Part shown: positions 1-9,823 of the stretch, in pieces
How the letters are laid out: every line of letters starts with the position of its first letter
Numbering within the stretch: position 1 is the first letter of the stretch
Assembly: GCF_000235365.1 (NCBI RefSeq)
Contig: NC_016450.1
Span: 62,001 to 126,000 of the forward strand
Source: Eremothecium cymbalariae DBVPG#7215
Lineage: Eukaryota > Ascomycota > Saccharomycetes > Saccharomycetales > Saccharomycetaceae
Direction: 5' to 3'
Length of the DNA stretch: 64,000 bases
Notes under the pieces: model-generated
Database searches by the model: none
What the model was told of the DNA's origin: nothing
The model's input: the letters and a program-made list of their open reading frames with translations, nothing else
Program-made: the position numbers and the translations under genes

Positions 1-1
1 G

Positions 2-1987
2 CCTAGAAGGGGTTCTAAGGCTCCATCAGTTACTGAACTTCCATTGAAGAATAATAAATCTCGGGCGTTCTCGGAGTCTTCTTCCCAAGGAAATGCAGCG
101 CATTTCCTCACAAGAACAGTATCTTACAAATCACAGGACTCCGGTTACGTAAACGCTAGACGCAACAGGAAGCTTTCAGTGGGCAGCGATGATTCAAACG
201 CGTCTAGAGAGTCTCAAGAAACAGAAGAAGATGTGTGTTTTCCTATGCAACAACCTGAGCATACTAGAATAAACGGTATTGACTTTGACGAGTTAGAAGA
301 GTTTGCAGTTGAATCAATTCGTATTCAGACCTCTTTGAAGGCATCCGTCGATATGATTGGGGCTGTTGATTCTGGCGCAAAATTTTCTGGAACTCCGGGC
401 ACTTCTTCTGGCACTTCTACATCAATATCTTCAGCCGCATTGAAGTATGTCCCAAAGGAGGTGTATTCACACAGTCAACAAAATTCCTTGGCGGATGTGT
501 TGGCGCCTGGTGTCTCATTTGGTAATAACAAAGTAGAAGTTGACGAATATGTTCCAACGAACGATCACTCCAGTCATATGAACGAGTCTGCCGTACACAG
601 TGCTACTAATAATCAAGATATTAATAGTACAACCCCTCCACCTAATTATAAGATTCCTGATAGATTTTCATTTTTTTGTTCCGATGCCGGAGAAACTATT
701 CACGCTCCCGACCTTCCATCTTTAGTAGAGCCAGGCCAATCTTATCGTGAGTTCTTTAGAAATGGTGCTGATACCTGGTGGCTCGATTGTATTTGTCCAA
801 CAGATGAGGAGATGCGTTGTATTGCGAAGGCTTTTGGTATTCACCCTTTGACGGCTGAAGATATTCGTATGCAAGAAACTCGTGAAAAGGTGGAACTATT
901 CAAGTCATATTATTTTGTTTGTTTCCATACATTTGAGAATGATCCTGAATCTGAAGATTTCTTGGAGCCCATCAACATCTATATGGTTGTTTTCAGAAAT
1001 GGTGTGTTGACATTCCATTTCACTCCTGTTTCTCATCCAGCTAGTGTAAGACGGCGTGTAAGACAGTTGCGTGATTATGTTGATGTTAATTCCGACTGGA
1101 TTTGTTATGCGCTCATCGATGATATTACCGATAGTTTTGCCCCTGTGATCCAAGCGATTGAGTATGAAGCTGACGTAATTGAAGATTCTGTGTTTATGTA
1201 TCGTGACATGGACGTTGCTGCAATGTTACAAACAATTGGTGAAGGTAGACGCAAAACCATGACGTTGATGAGATTGTTAAGTGGTAAGGCAGATGTCATC
1301 AAGATGTTTGCTAAGAGATGTCAAGATGAAGCTAATGGTATTGGACCTGCTTTAACTTCTGAAATTAATATTGCAAACCTACAATATGGACAACCTGGGG
1401 ACATTTCTCCAAGATTTCGTCCACAAATTTTAGCGCAATCAGCACAACAGCAGCAAAATCGAACCTCTACAAGATCCCAGCCAAGAGCTGATATTGCCTT
1501 ATATTTGGGCGATATTCAAGATCATGTTATTACAATGTTTCAAAATTTGCTTTCTTACGAAAAGATCTTCTCACGTTCACATTCCAACTATTTGGCTCAG
1601 TTGCAGGTTGAATCATTCCGTTGCAACAATCGCGTAACTGAAATGTTAGGCAGGGTGACCATGATTGGTACAATGTTAGTGCCTTTGAATTTGATTACCG
1701 GTTTGTTTGGAATGAATGTTAAAGTTCCAGGAGATTCAGGCTCTGGCAATTATTATTGGTTTATTGGGATTGTACTTTTCCTCATAATTCTAGCAACGGG
1801 CTCGTGTTTTTTTTCCTCCTGGTGGATATCCAGAGCTAATACTCCAACTACATTAAATGAGGCTGCTGAATCTGCCACCAGATCGGTTTTGAGATTCGGA
1901 CGCCGGAACAATCCCCAAAGCGCAGGTCGACCAGCAGGAAACAAGTCTGTGATAAGCTCTCCTAGTAGGTTTACCCGTTATTATTGA
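2..1987 (+). CDS. ALR1: ALR1-type CorA-family magnesium transporter, 5' end outside the window
   Basis: Plasma-membrane Mg2+ channel of the CorA/Alr family. The open frame runs to the left edge without a start codon (the first in-frame TTG at 44 is not a start), so about 661 C-terminal residues are visible; S. cerevisiae Alr1 is about 859 aa. The N-terminal part is Ser/Thr-rich and probably cytosolic. The CorA core follows, and near the C-terminus there are two membrane segments with the signature Gly-Met-Asn between them (bases about 1709-1717, context TGLFGMNV). The tail is short and basic. KRI1 lies tail-to-tail on the other strand about 200 bp away. The pairing ALR1 - VPS68 - MCK1/YGK3 matches YOL130W-YOL129W-YOL128C. 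Family certain; ALR1 rather than ALR2 or MNR2 rests on this synteny. Confidence 0.93.
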   Translation, partial: PRRGSKAPSVTELPLKNNKSRAFSESSSQGNAAHFLTRTVSYKSQDSGYVNARRNRKLSVGSDDSNASRESQETEEDVCFPMQQPEHTRINGIDFDELEEFAVESIRIQTSLKASVDMIGAVDSGAKFSGTPGTSSGTSTSISSAALKYVPKEVYSHSQQNSLADVLAPGVSFGNNKVEVDEYVPTNDHSSHMNESAVHSATNNQDINSTTPPPNYKIPDRFSFFCSDAGETIHAPDLPSLVEPGQSYREFFRNGADTWWLDCICPTDEEMRCIAKAFGIHPLTAEDIRMQETREKVELFKSYYFVCFHTFENDPESEDFLEPINIYMVVFRNGVLTFHFTPVSHPASVRRRVRQLRDYVDVNSDWICYALIDDITDSFAPVIQAIEYEADVIEDSVFMYRDMDVAAMLQTIGEGRRKTMTLMRLLSGKADVIKMFAKRCQDEANGIGPALTSEINIANLQYGQPGDISPRFRPQILAQSAQQQQNRTSTRSQPRADIALYLGDIQDHVITMFQNLLSYEKIFSRSHSNYLAQLQVESFRCNNRVTEMLGRVTMIGTMLVPLNLITGLFGMNVKVPGDSGSGNYYWFIGIVLFLIILATGSCFFSSWWISRANTPTTLNEAAESATRSVLRFGRRNNPQSAGRPAGNKSVISSPSRFTRYY

Positions 1988-2189
1988 TTACTATCATTTA
2001 CTCCCGATAATTGGCATCGTCGTGTGTGGGAAGTCTCAGTATGATTTTACTATTACAAATTCATAATAGGATTGCGCTGTAGTTTGTGTTAGTAAATTTT
2101 GTGTCTGGCGTATAATTCTACGTGGAGCGCGTAACGTTACTAATATGTACTTTTAAAACAGTCTATTTGTCCTAATATTTTTAAAAACT

Positions 2190-3934
2190 TTACACATTTT
2201 TTCTATTTTTTTGTTCCTTTTGGTTACGCTTCTTGTGCGTATGCTTCTTGTGCGTATGTTTCATGTGCTTTGTTTTCTTATCGAATATAGCGAATTCTAG
2301 TTCGTCACCTTGTAGACCATCTTCTGAATTAAATACTTGTTTTCTCCATTCCTTTAATCTCTTGCTCTTCATGACTTTCCTCTTATCCTTGTGTCTTAGT
2401 TCCTTAGGCCTGTAAGGTGCAAACTTCCTCAAACCAATAAATTGGTTCAACTCTGCATCATCAGCAGCAAAAATCTCTCTAGTAGTTAAGCCAAAGCTTT
2501 CGGGAGAAATTTCACGGTACCTAAATTTCATTTCAGTATCTCTTTCATTGGAACGACCTCTTTCTTCTTCAACTTTTTCAACAAGAGCCAGTTTATTTTG
2601 TTCAACAGCTTTTTCAATCATCTCAGTCAGGGCCCTTTTTCCCTTTTCTGCGATTTCTTTTCATCTATCTTTTCTTTCCTCGATTTCTTTGTAGCTGGCT
2701 CTTCAGACTCGTCATCATCGATATTTGTATCATCGTTACTATGCTGATCTTCTTCGTAGTTATACACAATATCCTCATCTTCATCCCATTTAGGTTTTCC
2801 CTTTTTTTGGTAATATTCTTCGTTGAATATCGCACCAACTACTTGATCCCACTTCTTATCGTCAAAGTCACCATTCAATAAAGTGTCTGTCAATTTCCTG
2901 ATTGTTTTTTCATTTATCTCAGCGCCATATTCTTCCTTCACCCTTTCTAAGACATCGGATAGTTGATGGACCGTCTCAGTCTTTTTCTTTTGAACTGCTT
3001 TCTCTTTCTCCTGTTTATCCTTGTTCACCGCTTGTTTCTCTTCCTCTCTTTTTCTCCTACGAGCTGAAGTTGCAGATCTTCTCAAAGTAGCCTGGTTACG
3101 GGCATAAGATACAATGTCAGCAGAGTTTGGATCCTCGTACCGGAAGTTATAAGCTGTTTCAAATTGTTCCACAGCGTTTTCAAACTCTTCGTCATCTTCT
3201 TGTATCTCGGCAACACGGTCTACATCAATCATCTTATCACCCTTCTTTGGAATCCAAGCTTTCTGATTGATAAATTCCTCTAAGAACTGTTCATCGTTAA
3301 CGTTCGGGTCTGGTAGTGAGCTTTTAGTCGTCTCTTTGACAGGAATGACTTCCTTTTTGGTTAAGAACTCATCCTCCTCATCAGAAGCGGCTTCTTTCAC
3401 TGCATTATTGATTTCATTGAGTAACTGCGTCCTTTCTTCCCTCTGTTGAACCGTATAAGATTTCTGTCCATCTACAGTTTCGAATTCTTCATCATCTGAA
3501 CCTGCATTACCAGACAACAAATTAATTCTATGGTAATCCTTCAAGTATATAGGCTTGTGCTTTTCCTTCGTTGCAAACTTCCCAGCAGCCGTCTCCGCAT
3601 CCTCAAAGAATTTCACATTCTGATTTAACAACTTTTCATTATCATTGGATTTAATAGCCTCTAGCACCTTTTTAATCCCATCTTCGACTTCTTCAGTAAT
3701 TAACTCACCAAAGTCATCCTCATCTTCCGAACTCGAAGAGATATGCTCAATATCAGACAAACTATCTTGCTTCCTGGAAGAAGAAGACTCATCATACTCT
3801 TCATCACTAGTGCTTCTCTTTGCCTGCTCAAAAGTAGCCTTCTGAGCCTGCTGCTTCTCTGGTTCACGTTGTTCCAATTGAGCCTTTTTGGCAGCTTCCT
3901 TTGCCTTTTTGGCAGCAGACTTCTTTCTTGGCAT
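2190..3934 (-). CDS. KRI1: KRI1 nucleolar 40S-assembly factor, interrupted by an apparent 1-base deletion
   Basis: Kri1 is a nucleolar protein needed for 18S rRNA production and 40S assembly, working with Krr1. The gene lies in two frames. ATG at 3934 opens 435 codons that stop at 2627-2629; the rest continues in another frame to 2190. The downstream frame carries the conserved Kri1 C-terminal domain (FRYREISPESFGLTTREIF, then AELNQFIGLRKFAPYR), and its frame is open upstream to 2660, so the two frames overlap at 2630-2660. Adding one A to the five-A run at 2636-2640 (minus strand) would rejoin them into about 583 codons, close to the 591 aa of S. cerevisiae Kri1. The N-terminal half is Lys/Glu-rich with acidic Ser tracts, and the C-terminus is Lys/His-rich. 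Because KRI1 is essential in S. cerevisiae, a sequence error is more likely than a dead gene. Confidence 0.93.
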
Positions 3935-4079
3935 AATGTCTCCTCGTATGGCTTGTATCGATATATATATTCCCTTATAACGAGCGCAAGGCTTAGTCCT
4001 AGTAAACTATATTCTACAAGAATATAGTAATCACAATATAATTACATAAAGTGTTAAATTGTATACATGTAAGAGGTGA

Positions 4080-4108
4080 GATGAGATGAGTGAGCATCAA
4101 AAATTTTT
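4080..4108. promoter_or_regulatory. PAC and RRPE motifs upstream of KRI1
   Basis: GATGAGATGAG (PAC, 4080-4090) is followed within 10 bases by the dyad AAAAATTTTT (RRPE, 4099-4108). This pair marks ribosome-biogenesis promoters in yeasts: PAC is bound by Dot6/Tod6 and RRPE by Stb3. The site lies about 150 bp upstream of the KRI1 start codon and about 330 bp from VPS68, so KRI1 is the likely target. Confidence 0.75.
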
Positions 4109-4434
4109 AGCTGACAAAAAATAATATTGTCACGTGATATCACCACTAAAATTCAAACCTCAGTAAGCAGTTGTTGAAAAGGAGGCATAGTAGCATCATT
4201 CTGTCCAAAGTTAGCGAGTTTACACACATCTACTTATGCATTTTTTACATTAGTTCTGTTTTTGGTTTTGTTCGCATCTTTCAAGCAAGATATATTGAAA
4301 ACGTTAAGGGGCGGTTGAATTTAAGCACCTCCCGAACAAAAAAGTTCCTCTCTCTAACATGTTGTACTTATAGCTAAGTCCAGCAAAAATACCAAAGTAT
4401 AAGGCATTCAAGAGGTGAATTTGTTGCAGCAATC

Positions 4435-4965
4435 ATGGAACAAGAGCAGGCTAGGTTGTTTCGGTTCCCATTTTCATTGCCAAACAGTGTAGTAACTCGT
4501 AAGTTGAGTGTGTACACTGCTGGAGCTTTATACGCGATTGGGTTTTGGTTATTTTTGGACTGTGTGCTATATTCAAAGAATGCAAATGGATCTGAGGTTC
4601 ATGTGACATTTGTAGATTGGATTCCAATAATTTGTAACAGTTTGGGCATGTTGATTGTTAGTTCAATTGATAAGGATCGGTTGTTAGAAGATGTATTGGG
4701 TTCTGGGTCATTTGCTGGGACTAGTCAGAAAGCATGGCAGGCACAAGCTGTGTTATTCTTTGGTTTTGCACTGCAAGCTGGGGGGCTGTCAGGTTCTTTT
4801 GCTGTGTTAGTGTTGAAGTTCCTTGTGAATGGTTATAATAGGTATCCAACACTTGGAATGGGGATTAATAATGTCCTCGGTAATATATGCATCGTTTTTA
4901 GCTGTGTTTTTCTATGGGTCGCACATAATATAGAGGACGAATACTCGTATTCCTTAACTTTATAG
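4435..4965 (+). CDS. VPS68: VPS68, vacuolar/endosomal four-span membrane protein
   Basis: A 176-residue membrane protein, close to the 184 aa of S. cerevisiae Vps68, which acts in late endosome-to-vacuole sorting together with Vps55. Four hydrophobic segments are visible, at about residues 27-47, 60-77, 100-125 and 143-163. The family pattern PNSVVTRKLSVYTAGALYA near the N-terminus and the central DWIPIICNSLGMLIVSSIDK are intact. The ATG at 4435 is the first in frame and gives the expected N-terminus. KRI1 is divergent upstream. The order ALR1 - VPS68 - MCK1 corresponds to YOL130W - YOL129W - YOL128C. Confidence 0.93.
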   Translation: MEQEQARLFRFPFSLPNSVVTRKLSVYTAGALYAIGFWLFLDCVLYSKNANGSEVHVTFVDWIPIICNSLGMLIVSSIDKDRLLEDVLGSGSFAGTSQKAWQAQAVLFFGFALQAGGLSGSFAVLVLKFLVNGYNRYPTLGMGINNVLGNICIVFSCVFLWVAHNIEDEYSYSLTL

Positions 4966-5311
4966 GAGTATATCAATTCGAAAATAGTTACATTAAAAGT
5001 AAGGAGTGATATATATATATAGGGTGAAGTACTATAGTATACATTTACATAGACAGGAAATTAAAAGGTTAACGGATGAATTAGGTTCGTAAAAAAAAAA
5101 AATAATAATTATAATAATAATAATAATAATAATGATGATGATGATGAATAAAGGCTAAGGGGATGTGTAGGTACTTTAACTGGAGCTAGGTGGGGATGGG
5201 TGCTGCTGGTTGGGGTAGATCGATGTAGACGGTTTTGTTTTATTATCATGTTCTCTGGATGTAGTAGTAGTACTTAAAAAAGAGAATATGAGCTGCATGT
5301 TTAAAATTTTA
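4966..5311. other. VPS68-MCK1 convergent intergenic with trinucleotide microsatellite
   Basis: No gene is visible in these 346 bases between two convergent 3' ends. A run of 12 A's (about 5091-5102) leads into an AAT-type repeat that turns into ATG repeats (5101-5147). It is a simple-sequence tract, probably length-polymorphic. Confidence 0.8.
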
Positions 5312-6397
5312 TTACTGTCCAACTATTTCTGACAACAGGTCGCCGATTACTTCCAGCTCGAAATCGGAGAAATCAAAGAGATCAGGCAACTGTTTTGGTT
5401 GGGAGCTCCCACCTGGGAAAAAGTAACGCTCACGTCTGAGGTCTTCGAGAAAAGAATGGCAAAGCACCCTTCTCGGAGATAGCCTATGTTCAGGACTATA
5501 GCATAGAACTTTCATCAAAAGGTCAATGCCGTCCGCGCCAGCATGTCCGAAATACTTTTCAAATCGTTGCTGCGGAGTGCCGCTGAACAATGGTTTGGAA
5601 AACAATGGACCGCCATAAGAAGGGTTGGAAAAGAAGATAAACTTCTTATCAGGAGGTCCTAGCAGCTTGGCAATCTCGTGTAATTGTATTAACGGTTCCT
5701 GGCCTTGAAAAACGGCCTTACCTATAAGCATCTCCCCGATGACACATCCGAGGCCCCAAATGTCTATCTGTGTTGTATATTGCGTACAGCCAACAATTAG
5801 CTCAGGCGCACGATAGAAACGTGAACAGATATAGCTAATTGAGGGCTTGTTTTGTTCTAATTTTTTAGCAGAGCCGAAATCACATATTTTCAGCACACCA
5901 TTCTTGGGATCCACAAGAATATTGGAAGGCTTAATATCTCTATGGCAAATCCCTAAAGCATGTAGATAAAGCATACCACGGGCAATCTGATACGTATAAA
6001 GCTTCACATGCTTCAACGGTAGATCCAACTTATTCTGTGTATACCTCAAAATTTCATGCTGCAAAGTCTCTGGAAGACACTCCATTGCCAAATGCTGATA
6101 CAACTTCCCATCCGTCGGCGATACATGTGTAAAAAAATACTCCAGTTTGACAACATTTGGATGGTCTGCAATCCTCAGAATCGCTAGTTCACGAGACTTA
6201 TACTCTGTCTGCGCAGGTACCTTCTTAATTGCAAAAGGTCCATACCACTCTTTATTGTCGGGTGTTAAATACGCTTGCACCACCGTTCCAAAGGCACCAT
6301 GACCTATTCGTTTATACTCCTTCACCAACATCTTTGCCGTCACATTTGAACGATTCGATGTCACGTCATCAGCGATAAATTGATCCTGATGAGACAT
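5312..6397 (-). CDS. MCK1: GSK-3 family protein kinase MCK1/YGK3
   Basis: Ser/Thr/Tyr kinase of the glycogen synthase kinase 3 family, 361 aa. All catalytic elements are present: Gly-rich loop GHGAFGTVVQAYL (about residues 32-44), ATP-anchoring Lys in FAIKKV, catalytic loop HRDIKPSNIL, DFG in CDFGSAK, and the GSK-3 activation-loop tyrosine in SYICSRFYRAPE. S. cerevisiae keeps two copies, MCK1 (YNL307C, meiosis, stress, calcineurin signalling) and YGK3 (YOL128C); this is the single pre-duplication copy, since KRI1 (YNL308C) and MRPS18 (YNL306W) neighbours sit beside VPS68 (YOL129W). It is transcribed divergently from MRPS18. Confidence 0.95.
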   Translation of the reverse strand: MSHQDQFIADDVTSNRSNVTAKMLVKEYKRIGHGAFGTVVQAYLTPDNKEWYGPFAIKKVPAQTEYKSRELAILRIADHPNVVKLEYFFTHVSPTDGKLYQHLAMECLPETLQHEILRYTQNKLDLPLKHVKLYTYQIARGMLYLHALGICHRDIKPSNILVDPKNGVLKICDFGSAKKLEQNKPSISYICSRFYRAPELIVGCTQYTTQIDIWGLGCVIGEMLIGKAVFQGQEPLIQLHEIAKLLGPPDKKFIFFSNPSYGGPLFSKPLFSGTPQQRFEKYFGHAGADGIDLLMKVLCYSPEHRLSPRRVLCHSFLEDLRRERYFFPGGSSQPKQLPDLFDFSDFELEVIGDLLSEIVGQ

Positions 6398-6862
6398 TTC
6401 TTGGCGATGTCACTCGACACTAGTTCCTTTTACTGTTTCACTTTTACGCTCAACCTTGGGGATTTGTTTATTCCGGGTCCACGAGCGCGGAACGCCCCTT
6501 ATCGGTGGCGTTCTCCCACAACGTACATAGTGAGATCATAACCTCCAATCGGCAACTGAAGCCATTCTGTCAGATACTTTCCCAGCCGCTACGCAAATGT
6601 GCCAACCATGTACCTCTTTGCTGCCACCTAATTTCATGTGTCTGCAGCACCTTTGCAAACCCAATCTTGTTGCGCAGCCGCGAGCATTACTGCAGCGTCT
6701 TTTGAACTTGTCGCCCCATGGTTACCCGGCCGCCTGACTCCGCTTGTGTTCTTTTTTTCACAGCATCAAAATGTACAATTTCAACTGAAAAATTAGCGTT
6801 ATGCTACCGCTTTCTTTGTTATATTATTACACTGAATCAAGTGTGAATATCAGTTGGCTGCG
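6398..6862. promoter_or_regulatory. MCK1/MRPS18 divergent promoter with Reb1 site
   Basis: This is a 465-bp divergent intergenic region without a gene. TTACCCG at 6722-6728 is the reverse complement of the Reb1 core CGGGTAA, a general regulatory factor site that usually sets a nucleosome-free region. The short frames here show no family signature. Confidence 0.6.
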
Positions 6863-7495
6863 ATGATTATTGGAACTATGGGTTTGTGGAAGTCTGGTGT
6901 CAGGCGGTTTTCCAGTGGAGTGCGGTTGTTGGAAGCAGGGGGGGGTGCGGCGGTGATGACGAAGGATATGATACTGGGACATGGGTCCAGTATTGTTTCG
7001 CCTGGGAGTGGTATGGCTGGCTCCAGGGTGGGAGGGGGGAATCTTCAGGAGCGGATCGTGAAGTACGTGTTGAGTTGTCGGTTCACGAAGAACAACACGC
7101 ATTTCACGTGCTCTGCTGTGGTCGAGGACATGAAGTTTCTGGAGAAAAATGCGGAGTTGTCGTACAATGAGAAGTTCCTGTACTATTTGCAGCTGCCGCA
7201 GAAGGTCAAGTTTCATATATCGACTGGGAATCTTGGGTTCCGGAAGGCTGCGCGGGGGGAGTACGAGGCAGCATTTCAGACGAGCGCGAAGGCGCTGCAG
7301 ATGCTGGAGGAGCGTGGGTTGTTAGACCGGAACGTTGAGATAGTGATGAGAGATTTTGGCAAAGGTAGGCAGGCTTTCATTGCTGCTCTGAACGGCAAGG
7401 AGGGCACGAAGGTGCGCCCAAGGGTGTCGAGGGTAGCGGATGCCACGGCTTTGAAGTTTGGTGGTGTTAGAGCACCAAGACCCAGAAGGTTGTGA
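6863..7495 (+). CDS. MRPS18: MRPS18, mitochondrial small-subunit ribosomal protein uS11m
   Basis: Mitochondrial 37S ribosomal protein of the S11 family, 210 aa from the ATG at 6863 (S. cerevisiae 217 aa). The open frame also extends to a TTG at 6854, which is not a likely start. The N-terminus is basic and Ser-rich, like a mitochondrial presequence, followed by a Gly-rich stretch. The S11 fold follows: [20 protein letters not shown], then [19 protein letters not shown], ending in the conserved [18 protein letters not shown]. It corresponds to YNL306W, next to MCK1 (YNL307C). Confidence 0.92.
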   Translation: MIIGTMGLWKSGVRRFSSGVRLLEAGGGAAVMTKDMILGHGSSIVSPGSGMAGSRVGGGNLQERIVKYVLSCRFTKNNTHFTCSAVVEDMKFLEKNAELSYNEKFLYYLQLPQKVKFHISTGNLGFRKAARGEYEAAFQTSAKALQMLEERGLLDRNVEIVMRDFGKGRQAFIAALNGKEGTKVRPRVSRVADATALKFGGVRAPRPRRL

Positions 7496-7692
7496 TGGTG
7501 GGGTTACATAGAACGGTTGCTACATGCGTCCTGTATATAATGTCTGCGTTTTAAGTAGAAATGTCAAATGTTTGCATCAATTGAATGATATGTTATATGT
7601 AATGTGCTTCGAGACATATATATATATATATGTCTGTTGTCTAGAATGGGGCGAGGAGCGGCTAAACACGTGTGGGTTCTGTGACTGCTCTG

Positions 7693-7705
7693 TATGTATG
7701 GGTTT
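7693..7705 (-). promoter_or_regulatory. Rap1-like site upstream of RPL25
   Basis: On the minus strand this reads AAACCCATACATA, one internal mismatch and one end mismatch from the Rap1 consensus ACACCCATACATT. It lies about 405 bp upstream of the RPL25 ATG. Rap1 drives most ribosomal-protein genes in Saccharomycetaceae. Confidence 0.6.
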
Positions 7706-7796
7706 ATATAGCCTTTTTCTGTTCGGGAGAAAGTTTTTGGAATTTTCAATTTTCGTTGTGTTGGCAGAGCGTGCTTTATTCCTCGCGGTCTGCGGT

Positions 7797-8025
7797 TAGC
7801 CAGTTTGCAGGTCGCCCCGCCGGCGACATCCACCCGCCGGCGGAATGGTCCATCGCAGGGGCAGGACCATCGCAGGCTGAGCTCTGCCGGACTGGGCTGG
7901 GCTAGCGAGGCTAGCGGAGACGACGGGGAGTTAGGCCAACCTCCCAGGCAGGCAGGCAGCGGAAGCTCGCCGTCCCGTCCCACACGAGCATCATCCCTCA
8001 GGTCCCCGCGAGGTGGAACATACCG
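7797..8025. other. GC-rich island between Rap1 site and RPL25
   Basis: About 230 bp with GC near two thirds by eye, in flanks that are AT-rich. It contains GCCGGCG inverted motifs, a direct repeat of GGTCCATCGCAGG type (GGACCATCGCAGG in the second copy) and GCTAGCGAGGCTAGCGG. The open frames on both strands (for example a 177-codon minus-strand frame over 7564-8097) look like by-products of GC-rich composition. It shares the 9-mer GACTGGGCT and the 9-mer GGCAGGCAG with the island upstream of RPS19. Confidence 0.7.
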
Positions 8026-8109
8026 TTGGTGAAAATATTGAATATTATAGAAATTAGGTGTGATTAAACACGTATAGAACAGAAATACAAATACCACAGG
8101 AAGATAAAA

Positions 8110-8930
8110 ATGGCTCCATCTAGTATGTTACAGAGTGATATGATGAATGGGAAACTTAGAGCAAACCAGGGAACTATGTTTGAATGATTTTGCGGAGGTC
8201 TGTTATGACTTGATAGATTATTGGTTATTAGAATTTTTGAAATCTGGCTGCCTCTGGTTCATTGAGGTTGCTGGTTCTGATGTGGACACGGGTTTTAGAG
8301 TTATTTCAAATTGAAATATAAATGTTTGAGTTATTTTGGGCGTTGGTTTATTGGATCAAGTCATTATACGGACGGGCGAACGTTTAACAAAGCCAGAACT
8401 AGGTTGCCAGTGGTGGGGGTAAAACCAGGACAGCTTTAAAGCGGTGTCTTTTTCCCTGTGCTCTAAGGTTATTCCGTGAAGGAAAAGGAACACTTACTAA
8501 CATGTATTTTATAGCTAAGGCTGCTGCTGCTAAAAAGGCTGTTGTCAAGGGTACTAACGGTAAGAAGGCTTTGAAGGTCAGAAGCTCTGCCACCTTTAGA
8601 TTGCCAAAGACCTTGAAGTTGGCCAGAACTCCAAAGTACGCCTCCAAGTCTGTCCCACACTACACCAGATTAGATGCTTACAAGGTTATTGAAAAACCAG
8701 TGAACTCTGAAACTGCCATGAAGAAGGTTGAAGATGGTAACACTTTGGTATTCCAGGTCTCCTTGAAGGCTAATAAGCACCAGATCAAGAATGCTATCAA
8801 GGAACTATACGAAGTCGACGTTTTGTCGGTTAACACTTTGGTTAGACCAAATGGTACCAAGAAGGCTTACGTCAGATTGACTAAGGACCACGATGCTTTG
8901 GACATTGCCAACAGAATTGGTTACATCTAA
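8110..8930 (+). CDS. RPL25: RPL25 (uL23), 60S ribosomal protein, two exons
   Basis: Large-subunit protein uL23, which sits at the polypeptide exit tunnel, binds 25S rRNA domain III and forms the docking site for SRP and other nascent-chain factors. Exon 1 is 8110-8122 (13 nt, MAPS plus one base) and exon 2 is 8515-8930. Splicing gives [17 protein letters not shown] and then a 142-residue protein, the same length as in S. cerevisiae, ending in [12 protein letters not shown]. The very short first exon is conserved with the S. cerevisiae gene (YOL127W). The start at 8502 in the raw frame is intronic and not used. The upstream region contains a Rap1-like site and a GC-rich island. Confidence 0.97.
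8123..8514 (+). other. RPL25 intron
   Basis: The 392-nt intron begins GTATGT (8123-8128), has the yeast branch site TACTAAC (8495-8501) and ends TATAG at 8514. The branch-to-acceptor distance is only about 13 nt. No snoRNA-like boxes were noticed inside. Confidence 0.95.
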
Positions 8931-9142
8931 TCTGCGCTTTTCAGTGTATATATGTAAACTGTCTTAGTGTGTGTTTAATAAATACAAATCTCAGAAATCT
9001 TATCACTACGTTTCATATTAAGTGCTATATGTGCATGCATATATACCCAGATACACACAGGTGTATGGGTATGTATATGTGTATTTGTATGGTTGAGCAA
9101 CGATGCAAGGCTATTTCTTTTCCCGGCCGTCCCCTCCAGTTC

Positions 9143-9823
9143 TCAGAGGCTAGAAAACGAGAGGAACATAAAGAACATTATAGCGTTTATACGCATATTG
9201 GAAAAAAGTACATGCTCCAACTCAGTATTTAAATAGAGGTTTTTTGTGGTGAGAGAAAGCAACACAGAAAGGTATAGGAAGTACGCGGTTGCGATCCATC
9301 TGGGCGGCACTATAGCCGTTAGATACAATGCTGCAATGGCCATAAGCGGTATCCCATAGATAACAAATTGGTTCCTGGCTTCCCAGTCTGCATCTTGCTC
9401 CCATTCTTCTATAGTTTGCCACGAGCAATATATTAGTACTATCGTGATAAGGGTACAACTGAACAGACACACCGTAAACCAGTGCCAAACACCCCTGTCA
9501 GAGAAAAAAATAAGCGCCGATATGAATAGTTGCAAAGCAGGAAAGTACGAAATACACGTCCAAATCCACTTACTTCCATCCTGAATCCTGTTATTGATAT
9601 GGAACACAACGTAGAATAGTGTAAGTAACGTTGGAATTGTCACCCCAAGAGATACCAGTGATCCCGAGCTGTCGTAGTGGATAGTCAGCGCAGAAAGTAC
9701 CGTAGTAAGCCCCCATAGTCCGCAAGAGAGCGCCGTTGTACCGTAGCGTTCAGATACACCGCCAGTTTTGGCTTGCGACTCTAAATCAATTGAGTTGTAT
9801 GATGGTGGGGGTGTGTATTCCAT
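9143..9823 (-). CDS. Divergent multi-span membrane protein, probable BXI1 (BAX-inhibitor family) ortholog
   Basis: 226 residues from the ATG at 9823; the frame extends upstream to a GTG at 9895. The N-terminus has a PPPSY motif (a PY-type WW-domain ligand, also seen near the N-terminus of yeast Bxi1), followed by about seven hydrophobic segments spread to the C-terminus, the topology of the TMBIM/BI-1 family. Position supports BXI1 (YNL305C): that gene lies between MRPS18 (YNL306W) and YPT11 (YNL304W) in S. cerevisiae, and this ORF has the matching strand and sits between the same genes. Residue-level similarity is weak, and I do not see a clear family signature such as the Asp-Thr-Gln of the last helices, so the function is inferred from position and topology. 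Note also the acidic insert WEQDADWE between helices 4 and 5. Confidence 0.6.
   Translation of the reverse strand: MEYTPPPSYNSIDLESQAKTGGVSERYGTTALSCGLWGLTTVLSALTIHYDSSGSLVSLGVTIPTLLTLFYVVFHINNRIQDGSKWIWTCISYFPALQLFISALIFFSDRGVWHWFTVCLFSCTLITIVLIYCSWQTIEEWEQDADWEARNQFVIYGIPLMAIAALYLTAIVPPRWIATAYFLYLSVLLSLTTKNLYLNTELEHVLFSNMRINAIMFFMFLSFSSL

Noticed and set aside
2621..2660. Programmed -1 frameshifting in KRI1
   Set aside because: No standard slippery heptamer in the zero frame; a lost A in a homopolymer explains it more simply.
4171..4377. 68-codon frame upstream of VPS68
   Set aside because: Hydrophobic low-complexity translation, overlaps the promoter, no known small gene at this site.
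7564..8097. 177-codon minus-strand frame across the GC-rich island
   Set aside because: Opens only because the block is GC-rich; low complexity and no recognised domain; its frame runs into promoter sequence.
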